Source: Acanthochlamys bracteata
Taxonomy: Eukaryota > Streptophyta > Magnoliopsida > Pandanales > Velloziaceae
Length of the DNA: 64,000 nucleotides
Assembly (NCBI GenBank): GCA_019914995.1
Contig: CM034137.1
Location: forward strand, 2,418,001 to 2,482,000
Direction of reading: 5' to 3'
Each line of letters begins with the position of its first letter. Position 1 is the stretch's first letter. The position numbers and the translations under genes were made by a program. Under the pieces are notes generated by a model. That model was not told the DNA's origin. It saw only the letters and a program-made list of their open reading frames with translations, and searched no databases. Positions 11,931-24,323 of the stretch are shown here, piece after piece.

Positions 11931-14713
11931 TCATCTGGTGAAGTTGGAGAACCGACGACCACCACCCCTAGATGCAGCACCTGCACCTCTTCCCTGCTGC
12001 TGCTGCCTTCGATTGCCATGCCTTTGGCCGTTCTGACGAGCAGCAGTAAATGTCATCTGCTGCTGCGAGATCACCTTCCTCTGCTCCTTTATATTGGCAA
12101 AGCGAGCATCCAAAGTTTTGGGCCGTTGTTTAGCTGCTCCATTGTCCTACATTAATAAAAATTAGAATAAGACACAACCCCAATGTCCAAAACAGGGGCA
12201 AAAAAGTGACAGAAAGCAGTGTAAGAACAAGAGAAAGCAAATTAGTTTGATGAAGCAAACAACATATTCAGTGCTAACACACGGAAGAAAAGCGTGTCAA
12301 TACATTTTCAAATGGAACTGTACCACTGAATGAGCTACTACAACTACCAGCTTACTGGGGATTCAATTTTTAAGAAAATCATTGATGTTATAAGAAATTC
12401 CATTCTGAGAGTGGCTCATGTCATGGGACTAACACATCATTAAAACAGGTCTGACGATCACCATCATACTTAGTGCTCCCTAAACAAAAAAATAGCTGGC
12501 CGGCGACAATTTTTGATGATTTAATTCATAATGAAATTTGAATCCAGAATCTGTCAAATAAGTACACCTCGCTATATTTCAGCCTATAGACATGAAGGGT
12601 TCACCTTTCCACTGTAACTGCCTTCACTTGCAGTCTTCTGACGTTGATCAGCAGAAATCCTATAAGTATTTTTATCTATCAGTAGGGTAAAGAAATGAAA
12701 GCCCAAATCAATTGCAGTTGGGGAAAAAGGTACGGCACAATATTTCTATACCATTCAATGACTAAGTACTTCAAGTTCAGTGTACACTTACCATCGCTAA
12801 CACATAATTCACAGATAAATAAAGATTAGACAAACCAGGAAATGATGCTTCATGAAAAATAAATATTGCACCCCTTGACGACATCTGGAACTATGATGGA
12901 GGGAACTATCAAGGACCTTATGTCACAGATGCACCAGTGAAGTGCTATGCTCATCAATGCAACAACCAGTCCTAGCCTAAATAGAGTGTACCATACTCTT
13001 GGAAAATGATCCTCCCAGGTGGCAGCAAGTAACCATCTCTACACCCTCTCTGAGTAACCAGAAGTCGACATCTCTAAGACACTGTGTATTACAAGACCAC
13101 CAAAACCGTTTCTGTTACTGTATATTCTACAAGGACACAAGCCAAACGCTGCTCATGAGCTTTGGACATCCTTCTCGACTATGTAAAACTTCTTGAATCA
13201 CATGATAGGTATGCAGCCTTTACTGCAAAAATTACCTATTCTGAATAAGCTGTGTTTGTATAGATAACCATTTCACTGACTTTCTATGCATACTCACTTT
13301 GCAAGATCAAGCATTAAGCATAAAAGAAGTCAGGCTGCATGGTGCAGCAACTTGTGGAACGTTATTACTTAAGGGTCCAATGCTGGATGAAGTACACAAG
13401 ACTATCATCCAAAAACCAAAGGGCATGAGCAATGTGATTTCACAATAAACTTCAAAGAACCCATGAATATAATCCGTGACATGCAGTCCCCTCGGTAGAG
13501 TAGCCAATTTTGGCAACATGAAGTTGCAACAAAACAATGATATGGGACCAATAATTCTGCCAGAAATGTTTCATGTAGCTTAGGAAACAAACTGAAGAGA
13601 ACAGACAGCACCACAAAGTTCTCTACAACAACAAGTCACACTGAATCGACATATTTCCATTTAGCCAACCTCTAAGTAGTGCTTTTATCCCCATGTCCAC
13701 TGATCAGACACCCCCAAAGCTGGATTTAATATTCTATAAGAGCAGCAGCTAACTTAAACTTGGCAATAGACCATTAAAATAGAAGCCCCACAGCAAAAGA
13801 ACCACAAATGTCCAGCATATAGTCTATGGTGAAAAATGTAAAAGGCAAGCGATTAGCCTCATTCTCCTTCGACAGCACAGACAAGTGAATTTGCAGGGCC
13901 TCCCACAACTTATCACTTCCACACCAAAACATAAATTCTTTTTAGTTGATATACGATTTATATAACGACCAGACTTATGACAGCCAGAAGCATGCATGTC
14001 GAATATTCCATGGATGCAAGAACTTAGCCATGATTTACCTGCTGATAGGGTTCACATCAGCTTTTAGGAACAACGACAAATAAAACAATCTACAGAAGAA
14101 ACTGATTAGTTAGGTACCTTGGAATCTTCTTGCTAAACACTCTATTTCTTATGGGGAATGCCGCAGCTTTCCTTGCGACTTCTGCTGTCACTGGAAATTG
14201 ATTTGCTCTAAAAGTAGATCTTCTTTGCGCAAGCACACCCTGCTGATGCAAACATATCAAACTTCCATTCATACTAACTAACCCAACAGCAGAATTCCAA
14301 CTAATATTGTGGATCCACACATTACCTGTCTAATGGATGATCTCGAATCCATGAACTGCTTCAACTTGGCGTTACCCTGAGGACCACGGCCGTTTAAAAA
14401 TCCACGGCTTTTGTTCTAGATTCCAATATCAGCATTGGCATTCAGCCAAAAAACAAAGGTAACAATCTCCAGGTAAAGTAAAAGTGAACAAAAGGCTTAC
14501 CGAAGCCCTTGCAGGCTTCCGTCCTTTGGATGCATTCTTCTTGGACATCTTAATAATATCATCTGTGAGCAGTGTAACATGGGGTATCTAAAAAACCAAA
14601 ATTATATTCAAGCTGCATATTCACCAGACTGGGCTAAAAGAAATGATACCTAAAGTCATATCCATTTTTTTCTCAGCTTGAGCAATTGCTTCAGTAAGTT
14701 CCGTAGTAGCCAT
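11931..14713 (-). CDS. UIEF: UAP56-interacting export factor (UIEF-type mRNA export protein)
   Basis: Six coding exons on the minus strand: 14713-14650, 14562-14501, 14415-14326, 14239-14118, 12659-12605, 12146-11931, together 609 nt (202 residues). The N-terminus carries a UAP56-binding motif, KMDMTLDDIIKMSKK (residues 16-30), the same type found in ALY and in UIF; plant proteins with this architecture are UIEF1 and UIEF2. The middle is basic (GPQGNAKLKQFMDSRSSIR, PIRNRVFSKKIPR) and the C-terminus is an R/G/Q-rich tail (RRQQQQGRGAGAASRGGGRR), consistent with RNA binding in the nucleus. A 5' UTR intron lies between 14714 and 15540, its acceptor CAG directly before the ATG. The function is inferred from the motif and overall layout. 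Confidence 0.85.
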
Positions 14714-15540
14714 CTGGTAACACGCAAGATCATTATTACGTGAAGGCAAATCGCTATTGGGTTTAACCAATTGCACACTGAATTTGCAAAACATTAGTTC
14801 CTAGACCACAATGGATAATTAACAAAACAAAATGACAGCAGTAGCATAATAAGCTTCCACATAGGTCAAGAACAAACAAATAACCTACAAGCACACCATT
14901 CCAATGTAAAACTACTGAAAAGATTAACCGTAAGCAAACTGCAACAGATGCCACAAGGAAAAACGTCCTAAACAGGTATATAGAACTTCTATTCCAGCAG
15001 TTATAATAAAAAGCAGTATATATTCATTATATTTAAAAAATACAGAAAAATATTCAGATAGATGATTTACTGAAGTATAACTTCAGTTAAAAACTTAAAG
15101 TGTCCAACTTTCCTTTTTTCACTCTTGTAAATTGCTCCTGAGTATCAGTTTCCATGCATAACGAAGAAACATCTAAACATTAACTCCATTAGTATAACTT
15201 AAATCACAAGTGGTCATACCATGACTACTACTTAGCTCGCCGAAAACATCTACAAGTAGTGCCTATGTTGAACTAACGCAACAACAAGGAATAAAAACGG
15301 CTAAATAGCAAGAATTTCTTGTAAAAGTAAGCACAACGGAGGGGTAGTAATATCATTGACCCTAGAGATACAAAATTGTACCAAAAACAATTGACAAACC
15401 ACAGCTGAAACACCAAAGTTTCAGAAAATTGATATCGGAATACAACAACCAACCAAAAAATTTGCCAATCACTATCGGAAACTTAATTGTTGACCGGCGG
15501 AAATAGGGAAAAATGCAAAATTTCATAAGAAAAATTATAC

Positions 15541-15760
15541 CTTCCTCGATCAACCGGTGAATAAGATCCTTTTAATCGAGATAATTAAGAAAGGAAAACA
15601 AATAGAAGTAGAATTCCTTGCTCGGATTGTTGATTGAAGCTTTTCGAAATCAATCTTAAGAAATTAGGGTTTTCTCTTCTCTTTTTCCTTTTCTCGGGCT
15701 GATATCGAGTCCAGCTACGCAAACCCCTCTTCTCTAGATTAGCTACGCGATTTCGGGGAG
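15541..15760 (-). promoter_or_regulatory. UIEF 5' leader exon and proximal promoter start
   Basis: A GT donor (reverse complement of the bases just below 15541) ends a non-coding leader exon that starts somewhere near 15700. Upstream on the same strand come two site II-type elements, TGGGCC at 15811-15816 and TGGGCCCA at 15833-15840, common in proximal promoters of plant genes active in growing tissue. The exact transcription start cannot be read from sequence. Confidence 0.45.
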
Positions 15761-18700
15761 CATTTTATATATCAGCACACGTCGGCAGTAATCGGTAAAG
15801 TGGGCTAGGCTGGGCCTTGCATTGGTATACACTGGGCCCATTTGGGTACTTGTTTAAGGCCTGCACCATCATCAATAGCTTGTGTATACATTACAGGAAT
15901 GATATGTTTTTAACTTTTCATGCGTCGAATTATTATAGTGGTCATAGTCGATGTATCCTTTTGTTGATAAATAGTGGCCTGTAAAATTCAGGTAAGGTTT
16001 GTCAAAGAATTCCTGAAAGATATATTAGTCATATGCTATTCAAGATCAATTATATTTAATATAGTTTTACACGAAATTCCTAAATAAAGTAATGTCCATC
16101 TTATGGAGTAAAAATCATTCTATATACATTAGGCTTCCGGCTTTATAACTCTTTTATTATATCCAAATTTGAAAAAGGCAAGAAAATTGTATATAGATGG
16201 AAGAGAAAATAAGGATGTGGGAAACAAGGGATGTATCGCAGCTTGGTGGGGCATTTGTTTTGAACAAATCCCAAATATGCCACTACATTGACATCTAATT
16301 GCCCTACATTTGATAGATATGATGCCAATATGGGTAGAACATCTTATAGCTATGCTAAATAGTTAGAGTTGTCAGACCACATTCAACAATACAAAAGTTT
16401 CAACGCAAGTAGAGTAAACTATGAGATACCTACAAGATAATTCTCACACATCCTGTCCATAGATTTCGTATGCTCTGATATTAAACTGTATCATCTTTTG
16501 CATCGAAAGCTCTCATCTAACAGTTTCAATGGTACATACTTGATATTAGAATAAATTAACCTATGATCATAGCTCAAAGAACCTATCCAGTATAAGAAAT
16601 AACATTTTTGTGATGCTTATTCAAACATGATTTCTCCACTCTAACTTACATCAAAAACCCTTATAATAAGTCCTCATGACTGAAAACAGTAATCAAATAA
16701 TACTAAGAAAATCATTCGTCTAACCAGTTACTATGGTGTGGGGTGTAGCTGCTGTCGAGCTTGCAATTGCAGTTTTAGAGAGTCAAGGCAAGATAGCCTA
16801 AAATCAGGGAAAAGGCTACCCATGCAATGATGGTTGAAACAACACCCAGACGAACTAAGTAAGAACTAGATTGCAAACTATCTTAGTTGTTCTAATACCA
16901 TCTCATTTCTTACATGTTTGAACTACTATAAGAAAATCAACTGTAATTACTAGACAAATTCTAAATGATATAGCATCTGATTTATTACATATTTGAAAAC
17001 GAGTATGATATCATATAAATTAGCTCAAGAACTACTGAAACTCATACTGTGATGCTTCACAAATACCAAAAACTGTGAGCATAGTTTCACTTAACAACAC
17101 CTGGTAGCAAATTCTAGAACTCAAACATCCATAAATTGGTTACAAAAATTTTCAGGAGGGAGGGCCATTACTTGTAGGCAATAGCACAAATTTAGAGTGC
17201 AGCAAATAAAGCTTCGTTTTTTCAGTACCATAGTAAGTGTAGAAGCCTAAATTCTAATTGTTCACATGTATTTTTGTGACATGAACTAGAACATACCACA
17301 TCGTATCGGGCAGCTAAGAAGGTTGGATTCTGATATTTAGCTCAAAGCCATTCAACGAGTTTGCTCTTTTAGATCGTGTACTTATGTAATACACATTGTG
17401 GGCCAAAATAATTTCTCTTTCTTACCTTTTTGAGAGGAGCAAATATGTTATAAAACAAGGATTTTGTTGGGCATAATAAGCTTTGTTTATGATAATAATT
17501 TTGCATTGACACAATTGTTGGGTGCGAGAATGTATGGCCTATGCTTAGATTCTAGTATAAAAGTTTTGCTAATGTGTTTAATGTTTACTTATGAAAGTAG
17601 AAGTTCGAGCTGTGAGAATTAATTGGTCGTCCACTAATATGGGTGACGCTTGAATGGCAGGGAAGAAAATGCTTCATAACTAGACTGATGAATATAAATT
17701 GTTGCTATTTGGTGCAGTTTGGAAACAAAAACTATTGTACCTAGGAATACTATGCTATCAGCAGCTTTCTACGAGATCAATGGAATAATATAAAGCATCA
17801 CGACTAAAATTCTAAGTGAAACACAAGGTGGAATGCAAAAAAATATTATTGTTTGCCTCACCAAAAAAAGAAAAACAGAAGAAACATCAAATTCAATATA
17901 GATAACAAACTACATTCAAAATCCAACGAGACAATCATTAGAAGCACTTAACAGTTAGCATCAGAGTATCATGTTATGTCCAGGACCATAAAAAAGAGAA
18001 GATTTTAGGCAATTGAATTTAATTTCTGGTAACGTTTCTGCCATGCAGCCTTGTTGAATGCAAATCCAAACATACATATAAGTCCAGAAATTGATACATG
18101 AAGGTGAACCACTGGCAAGCAATGGGTAATTTGTTAAATTGTCAATAACTATACTCCAAGGGTCCTGTTCAAAACGTCCAACTTGATAATAGAAAGATTG
18201 TTCCTGAAAATTCTTCTAATATTATATGCTTTTGAAGATCAGTCATAATTTTCTTGCTTCTGTCATATATAATGGTACTGCTTTCTACAAAAGAGTTGGA
18301 ATGACATTGACCAATTAATCTTCAAACACGATAAAACTGCAGTTTATATTATATGCTGCAATGAAAACAAAAGCAGTCTTTAACAGTACTCAGAAAAAGA
18401 AACAAAATTGTCTTCAATATACTCTAGCTATCGACTGTACAAACAAATAAGTGGATCATACTTTGTCCGAGAATGAATTTTTAGAATGTTATCATCTTTT
18501 ATACATACTGATGCCTATCCAACTCTTTCTACAGCAAACTGGACAGGATTTAATATATAAGAACTAAGAAAACATATTCCGTAAAAAAAAGAAAATAATT
18601 CCAAAGGAAAATAGATGGTTTCTCTTGAAAAGCAAACAATACGGTAGGAAATTTCTGAGAAACGTAAAGAAAGCTCACACCTTATCAAAAGGAGCCAGGC

Positions 18701-19411
18701 AGCATTATAACTCTCATGTTCACAATGGAACTAGGTCTATCATCCACAAACAGACGATGCGGTGTGTTTTTGTCAACCTTCAAATATTTTCGGTAATAAA
18801 AATTGGAACTTACATGAATATTAGTGGTTGTTAGTAAGAAGGCAAAACTGCAAGGTAAATAATGACATTCCAAACAAAAAGTCAATATTAGAAGATGCAT
18901 AATGCCGGTACAGCTACTGGCTTCTGTGCTAGATAACAAAAAACAGTCATGATTTCAGAACAACCGTACCACTAAAATTTGTAAAATTTGTTCATTCTTT
19001 CAAAAGATAATAAGATGCAAAAACCAAAAGAGTTTGATTTTGGGGTGTACCTACTGCAGCTCATAGAGGTAGATGATCCTCTAAGACCTAATTCTGTAAT
19101 TCACTCACATTTATAGGTAAATACTTAGCTTCACTATTAAGAAAATCATTGAAGAGACTGCACAACAAGTAAAGCTTCAAAATAAATTCTGTCTAGGTAA
19201 TTAAGTTGTCTTCCTTTGTTACTTTATCAGAGCAGTAAAAAGTTGTTATGTTTTACATACAGTTGATGAACAAGAACAAGATGATTCCACTGGAACTTCA
19301 GAAATCTATTACCTGATAAACATTCTTCCAGTAAGTACTCAGTCCAATTCAACTAAGTACATCCGTCCGTTGCATCTCTTCTTCACTGAGCCCCAGGTCT
19401 TAACAGGGCCT
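15761..19411. other. Long intergenic region without a recognised gene
   Basis: Apart from the site II elements near 15811-15840, I see no conserved protein segment, structural RNA or clear repeat boundary on either strand in these 3.6 kb. Open frames here are short and lack family signatures. Confidence 0.5.
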
Positions 19412-19419
19412 GATCTGGC

Positions 19420-20025
19420 CATAGTTGTAAAAATCAGACCGGACATTGAACCAAAAAATTATCCGAATTAACGGGTCACGGGTTGACCCGTTAGGTCAAC
19501 AGGTTGAACCATTATATTAAAAATATCAAAGTATTGACGGTAGTACGAACGCTTATTATTTTTCTTTGTTAGAAAGTATAAAAAAAAATAAACTAACAAA
19601 AAATATATAGAAAAACAAAAAAATATTTTAAATAATAAATTTTAAAAGAAATTGTTTGTTTTGAAATAATTTTATTATTTTTCTTATAATTAATAGAATT
19701 AGTAATATAAGAACTTAAAAATCACTAATAATAAATATTTATAAATAAAATATAACAAATTTATTTTTTTGTATTATCACATCCAAATATAAAATTTAAA
19801 CTAAATATTATATTTCAATATAAAGCTACTAATAATTATTTTTGCATCAATATATCACAAATTTAAATTATTTAAAATTTAATTTAATCCGGTTTGACCC
19901 GGACGAGCGGATCGAAGCGGGTCGGAACGCGTCAAAGCGGGTCGGAACGGGTCGATTGCATAACCGATTTTATTATAAATCCGGACCGATTTATGCTGCG
20001 GGCCGGTCCGAGTTTTACAACTATG
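19420..20025. mobile_element. Non-autonomous hAT-type element (606 bp) with 8-bp target duplication
   Basis: Terminal inverted repeats begin CATAGTTGTAAAA on the left (19420) and, read from the other strand, on the right (ending 20025), then continue as aatcagaccggac against ctcggaccggccc. The element is flanked by the 8-bp direct repeat GATCTGGC at 19412-19419 and 20026-20033. An 8-bp duplication with inverted ends is the mark of the hAT superfamily. Subterminal regions are dense in ggttgaccc, gggtcggaac and similar GGGTC-type repeats on both sides, as expected for transposase-binding sites, while the core (about 19550-19880) is AT-rich with no coding capacity. It is best called a hAT MITE or internal-deletion derivative. 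Confidence 0.87.
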
Positions 20026-20033
20026 GATCTGGC

Positions 20034-21025
20034 AATCATATGGTTTACCTGGAAAATGGAAAATGGTCGCGAGCCAGAAACATCTTTTAAAGATCCTGAA
20101 AATGAAGTAGAGACAACAGAAGGTAACATCTCACGAGAGATTCTTCTGCAACATGTTTGGACAGATATTGCGGTCCCAGCCTGTATTCAGATATATCAGC
20201 AAGCAGGGACCATTAAGATTTCCTCCTTAATCATTCACGTCTGATCCTAGCAATTCAAATTAAGTCAAATCTTCTCCAAGCCTCTGTGTAAACATGAGCT
20301 TAGATAGAACTAAATTAAAAGAACTGAATAATACAAGGCGAGTTAAATCAGACATCTAAAAATTCAGATTCTCAATCTCAGAGGTCTTAGAAAGAATGTA
20401 CATTCTATTCAAGTAAGCTGTCAGCTAGTAGTAAACAAAACCAATGTAAGGAATGAACAATGATTGCCGTGTTGATTTAACCATCTAAATGATCTCCACA
20501 TAAAAGAAACTGCCTATGCACTTTACAAGAAAGAGACACCTGCTTATGCACTTCAGTGTACTTCCTCAATCAAACATGCACCCAAGTTTTTCAAAAGAAA
20601 ATCCACCATATCATTAGATTATTGTCATAGGAACATCGGAGAATAATGTTTAAGAATAATTTAAGGGCACAGTACAGTGCATCATAAAATTCTTTATTCT
20701 GAATTCCTACAAGTTTGACTACATAAGCAACATGATGATACACGCCAGCCCTTATTTGTCTTGAGATGTTGCTCTTAGAATCAATCCAGCTTGCACCTCA
20801 AAACCAAGGTTCTAATATGCACCAAAGCCTGCCTCCGTGTGCAGATCCACATATTAGTGCTGGTCACAGGATTCGCTAAGAATCGCACTAATTTACAGGC
20901 CACTTCTAACATCTATGGAAGGCCGTGTCTGACTTGACTGCAGTCTCTTCACAAGCAAGTTTCAACATCTGCTCAATTTTTAAATAAGCAAATCAGACAA
21001 GCTCATTAAATTCAATCTTCATGAG
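20034..21025. other. Intergenic and probable 3' UTR of the dioxygenase gene
   Basis: No coding segment is recognised. The portion nearest 21025 is likely the 3' UTR of the minus-strand dioxygenase. Confidence 0.4.
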
Positions 21026-23070
21026 TTAGATCATAAGGTTGTCAAGGTTTCGTTTTCCTTCAGGTCCTCTTCCATACCATGAAGAGACATAGTCACCATA
21101 CATGAGCTCTTTGTACTTGGGAGGAGAGCGACTGATTAGTGCAGAAGCAGGTGAAATTCTCCTGTCTTTTGGTGGATCATAGAAAGTGGAAATGGAAAGA
21201 CGTGGTTTCTCAGAATTCACGATAGCACGGTGCTCAGCACTTCTATATTTTCCATTGCTTATAATCTGCAGAAAATTATTAAAATTAAAACTCTGTCAGC
21301 AAGAAATTTTTCTCAAGTGATCAGCACAATCATTGTCAGCAAGAGAGGTGCTAGACTGCTATACTTCATTCAGAAAAAAAGAAACAGAAAAAAAAAGTCT
21401 CGACTGCAGCTGATTAGTTTATTGAAGGAATAGCAAGAAACCTATGTGATAAACAAAATTGATTTACCACTACATCCCAAGCAAATGATTAGACCAATGC
21501 ACCTAGAAATACAAATTATCAGTTTACTTTAAAAACCTTACAGCATTCAAATCCATAATACAGCAACAACCACATGCAACTAAATAGTTGACACTATGAG
21601 ATATCTGGTAGCCATGTAAACTTTGATTGAGCAACAAAGAAGGTCAAAATGCATACCATGACCATGCTGAAATGAAAGACCCAACACCATTTGGAAGGTG
21701 CATTGGTTAAACTATCAAACTTCAAAAGAAAGAGGACTTACTTCCGTTTGATCTGCTAAAATTACTATAATTGCATCAGTTAGAGGTTCTGCAACAACCC
21801 ACTTTCCATCCTTCAAAACTTCGAGACCTTCAACATCATCTTGTATAAGCAACGTAATCGCACCCATATCTGAATGGGCTTGCAAGCCAAGAGCCAGTTC
21901 AGGCTGTGGACAAGAAGGGTAGTAGCTAATTGTTATATTCTGATGAACTTCCCCAATTGCCTCTATGATATACAAGGGTGGAAGACCCAGAGTTACAGAA
22001 ATTATAGATAGCATAGATTGAGCAAGTTCCTTCATCTTGTTGCTATATTCAATCACCACATCCCTGTACACATATGCAACACTACATTCAGACTTCAGTC
22101 CATTAAAAGATCAATAAACATCAAAATGAATTGACATTATACTTCAGGATTGTAGGTTATATATAGCCCATAAGAGATAATTGTTCGATCACTAAATAAC
22201 TGTAAAACTGTAAAGGAGACAATTTGAAATGACAATATACACTCAAATGATAATTAAATTCTTTGCCTGGCTCAGTAAGGTGAGTAAATGATACCACAAC
22301 CGTTTCATATTGTCAAGAAACACAAAGGCACAACTTATAATAAAATGCAAAGAATGTATAGAGACAGTTGGTAGAAGCTAATCATACACGCAAGCAAGAA
22401 TGTTGAGAATATGATCAGTAAGCGAGAAGTAATGTGCAACTTCACAAATTGAAACTTTCTGTTTTGACATTAAATAACTTCTTATCATTCTAGTGAAACA
22501 ATGAAACATTGAAACATGATAGATAGATTCATAACTGCACTAATAATAATATATATTCTACCAAAAACTTTTATACCAATAATCAGAAGGCTTATCAGGC
22601 CATCGCGAAGGATCGCGGCGTGATTCAGGAAGCGTATGGTGATCAAAGTAATCCCTCCAATCAAGCACACCGCCTCTATCAGCCAACATCTGACTACCGT
22701 ACCCTTCCGCCGCCGCTTCGTTCGTGTCACACGCATACTTCAACTTCTCCTCCATCGGCAACGAAAAGAAATCAAGCCCGATCTGTTTCATCCGATCCAA
22801 AACCTCCGAAGGCACACCATGGTTGATCACCTGGAACGCTCCCCAATGTTTACAAGCAGACCGGATCTGAGAGAGAATGTTGGAGTTGGAAGGGGTGAGA
22901 TCGATGACTGGGATCGTTGTTGAGTTGTCGCGTGTTGATGAATCTGCCCGGAGGTTTGGGGGTTGGATGTAGTTGGGAGGGAGAGAAGAGAGACCTGATT
23001 CAGACAGATTTTGAACTCTTGCCGGCAATGCGCCGGTGTTTCCGTCGACGGTGTTCGCCGGAGATGGCAT
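21026..23070 (-). CDS. 2-oxoglutarate/Fe(II)-dependent dioxygenase (DOXC class)
   Basis: Three exons, 23070-22577, 22063-21742 and 21265-21026, give 1056 nt and 351 residues, the usual size for plant DOXC enzymes. The N-terminal DIOX_N domain starts after LPARVQNLSESGLSSLPPNY and includes IPVIDL and WGAFQVINHGVP. The catalytic jelly roll has the iron ligands HSD in LQAHSDMGAITLLIQDD and the distal His in YRSAEHRAIV, with the 2-oxoglutarate-binding Arg in PRLSIS. SYYPSCPQPE and DQTEIISNGKYRS are family-typical. The layout (LDWRDYFDHHTLP, then a GPEGKRN-type tail) places it near the DMR6/JOX-like oxygenases, which hydroxylate small molecules such as salicylate, jasmonate or phenolics; the substrate cannot be told from sequence. 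It is presumably soluble and cytosolic. Exon phases close exactly. Confidence 0.9.
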
Positions 23071-23573
23071 TGACTGAATCTAAAGAAGCTTCTACCACGA
23101 GAGAGGAGAAATGGGAGTTTATCAGCACTCTGGTTGTGCGTTGTTGTTAGACAGTGAAATTTGAGATGAATGGGCCACATGTTAATGGTCTGTATATGAT
23201 CTTATTGGACCTAAGGCAGATTATATAGTTGGCCCATAAATAGAAACTAAAAGTCCAATTAAATATCATTAAATTACTTTCAACTTATTTTTTAATATAA
23301 ATAAACTACATTATTTTTAATAATTTGTTTTAAGAACTTATTTTTTAAAAATTTACTTCTAAAAATAAAAAGGATGGTAGAATTTTTGAAAGTATAAGAT
23401 CAAGAAAAAAGTAAAACTCTTGATACAGCTAATATATATACGTTCTAATAAAAGTAATTTCAATTATTTCATTTAACTTGTAAATATTTTAGATATTCAA
23501 ACATTTATATTTTTTAAAGGAAAACTTTTTTAAAAAACTATATTACTTAGAAACTTTTACAAATTTGGTGGTT
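23071..23573. other. Dioxygenase promoter side, AT-rich
   Basis: Contains tgggcc near 23171 and ttggcccat near 23231, which are site II-like, then AT-rich DNA up to the TRIM element. No gene was seen. Confidence 0.4.
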
Positions 23574-23578
23574 GTTAT

Positions 23579-24318
23579 TGTTGGGGAGATATAACACCGG
23601 AGGAATTAACCAAGATAAGACACTTAAAGGTCTAGTCCATACACTAGAAAGTTCAATCCAACTTAAAATCTTAAACCAATAGATTATAAAATTTTCTAAT
23701 ATATTAACTCCTTTTTATTTTATTTTTATTTAATGTGGGACTAATCTACTCACTTTTTAATCCAACAATCTCCTTCTCAAGAGTGAGTCACCTATATTTC
23801 TTCTCATCCGAGCACCCTATCGCGTACCAAGTACGTCGATCGCTCAGAATCGGAGCCAATTAGCATCGAGCACCGTCACTGCACACAAAGAGCTAGCTTT
23901 CAAAGTCCAACTTGTTCCGAATTCTTACTCACACCTTGCGGAAGCCTATATGAGTCATACTGCTCTTTAATCTGCTCATCGCATCAGAGTCTAACTTGCT
24001 CCGAATCCTCACTCACACCTTGCAAAGGTTCTATGTGAGTCACGCTGCTCTTAACCTGCTCATCCACTATCAGCGAGAGCTACTATATGTATCGAGCTCC
24101 CTGCCAAACCATTAATTCTGATACCACTGTTGAGAAAATATAACATCGGAGGAGTTAACCAAGATAAGACACTTGAAATGTCCAATCCATACAGTAGAAA
24201 GCCCAATCCAACCTAAAAGTTTAAGCCAATAGATTATAAAACTTTCTAATATATTAATTTCTTTCTTATCTTATCTTTATTTAATGTGGTACTAATTTAC
24301 TCACTCTTTAATCCAACA
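23579..24318 (-). mobile_element. TRIM (terminal-repeat retrotransposon in miniature), 740 bp, complete
   Basis: Two similar direct repeats, 23579-23767 (189 bp) and 24128-24318 (191 bp), both begin TGTTG and end CAACA. They are flanked by a perfect 5-bp target duplication GTTAT (23574-23578 and 24319-24323). Read on the minus strand, the sequence after the first LTR is GTGGTATCAGAA (24127-24116), a primer-binding site complementary to initiator tRNA-Met. The sequence just before the second LTR is a purine tract, GAGAAGGAGAT (23778-23768). The internal region is only 360 bp and has no gag or pol, so it must be mobilised in trans. The LTRs carry no evident 5S rRNA-like segment, so I do not call it Cassandra. 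The internal region includes an 84-bp tandem repeat. Confidence 0.92.
23904..24071. repeat. 84-bp tandem repeat inside the TRIM internal domain
   Basis: Unit 1 (23904-23987) and unit 2 (23988-24071) both begin agtc(c/t)aacttg(t/c)tccgaat, contain actcacaccttgc and tgagtca, and close with ctgctcatc. They are diverged by scattered substitutions. Confidence 0.75.
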
Positions 24319-24323
24319 GTTAT

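Noticed and set aside
19842..20244. Frames of 82 and 116 codons
   Set aside because: They fall in the subterminal GGGTC-rich repeats and right end of the hAT MITE.
23579..24318. Cassandra-type TRIM carrying 5S rRNA sequence
   Set aside because: The LTRs show no 5S-like segment or A/C-box arrangement that I can recognise, so a generic TRIM call is safer.
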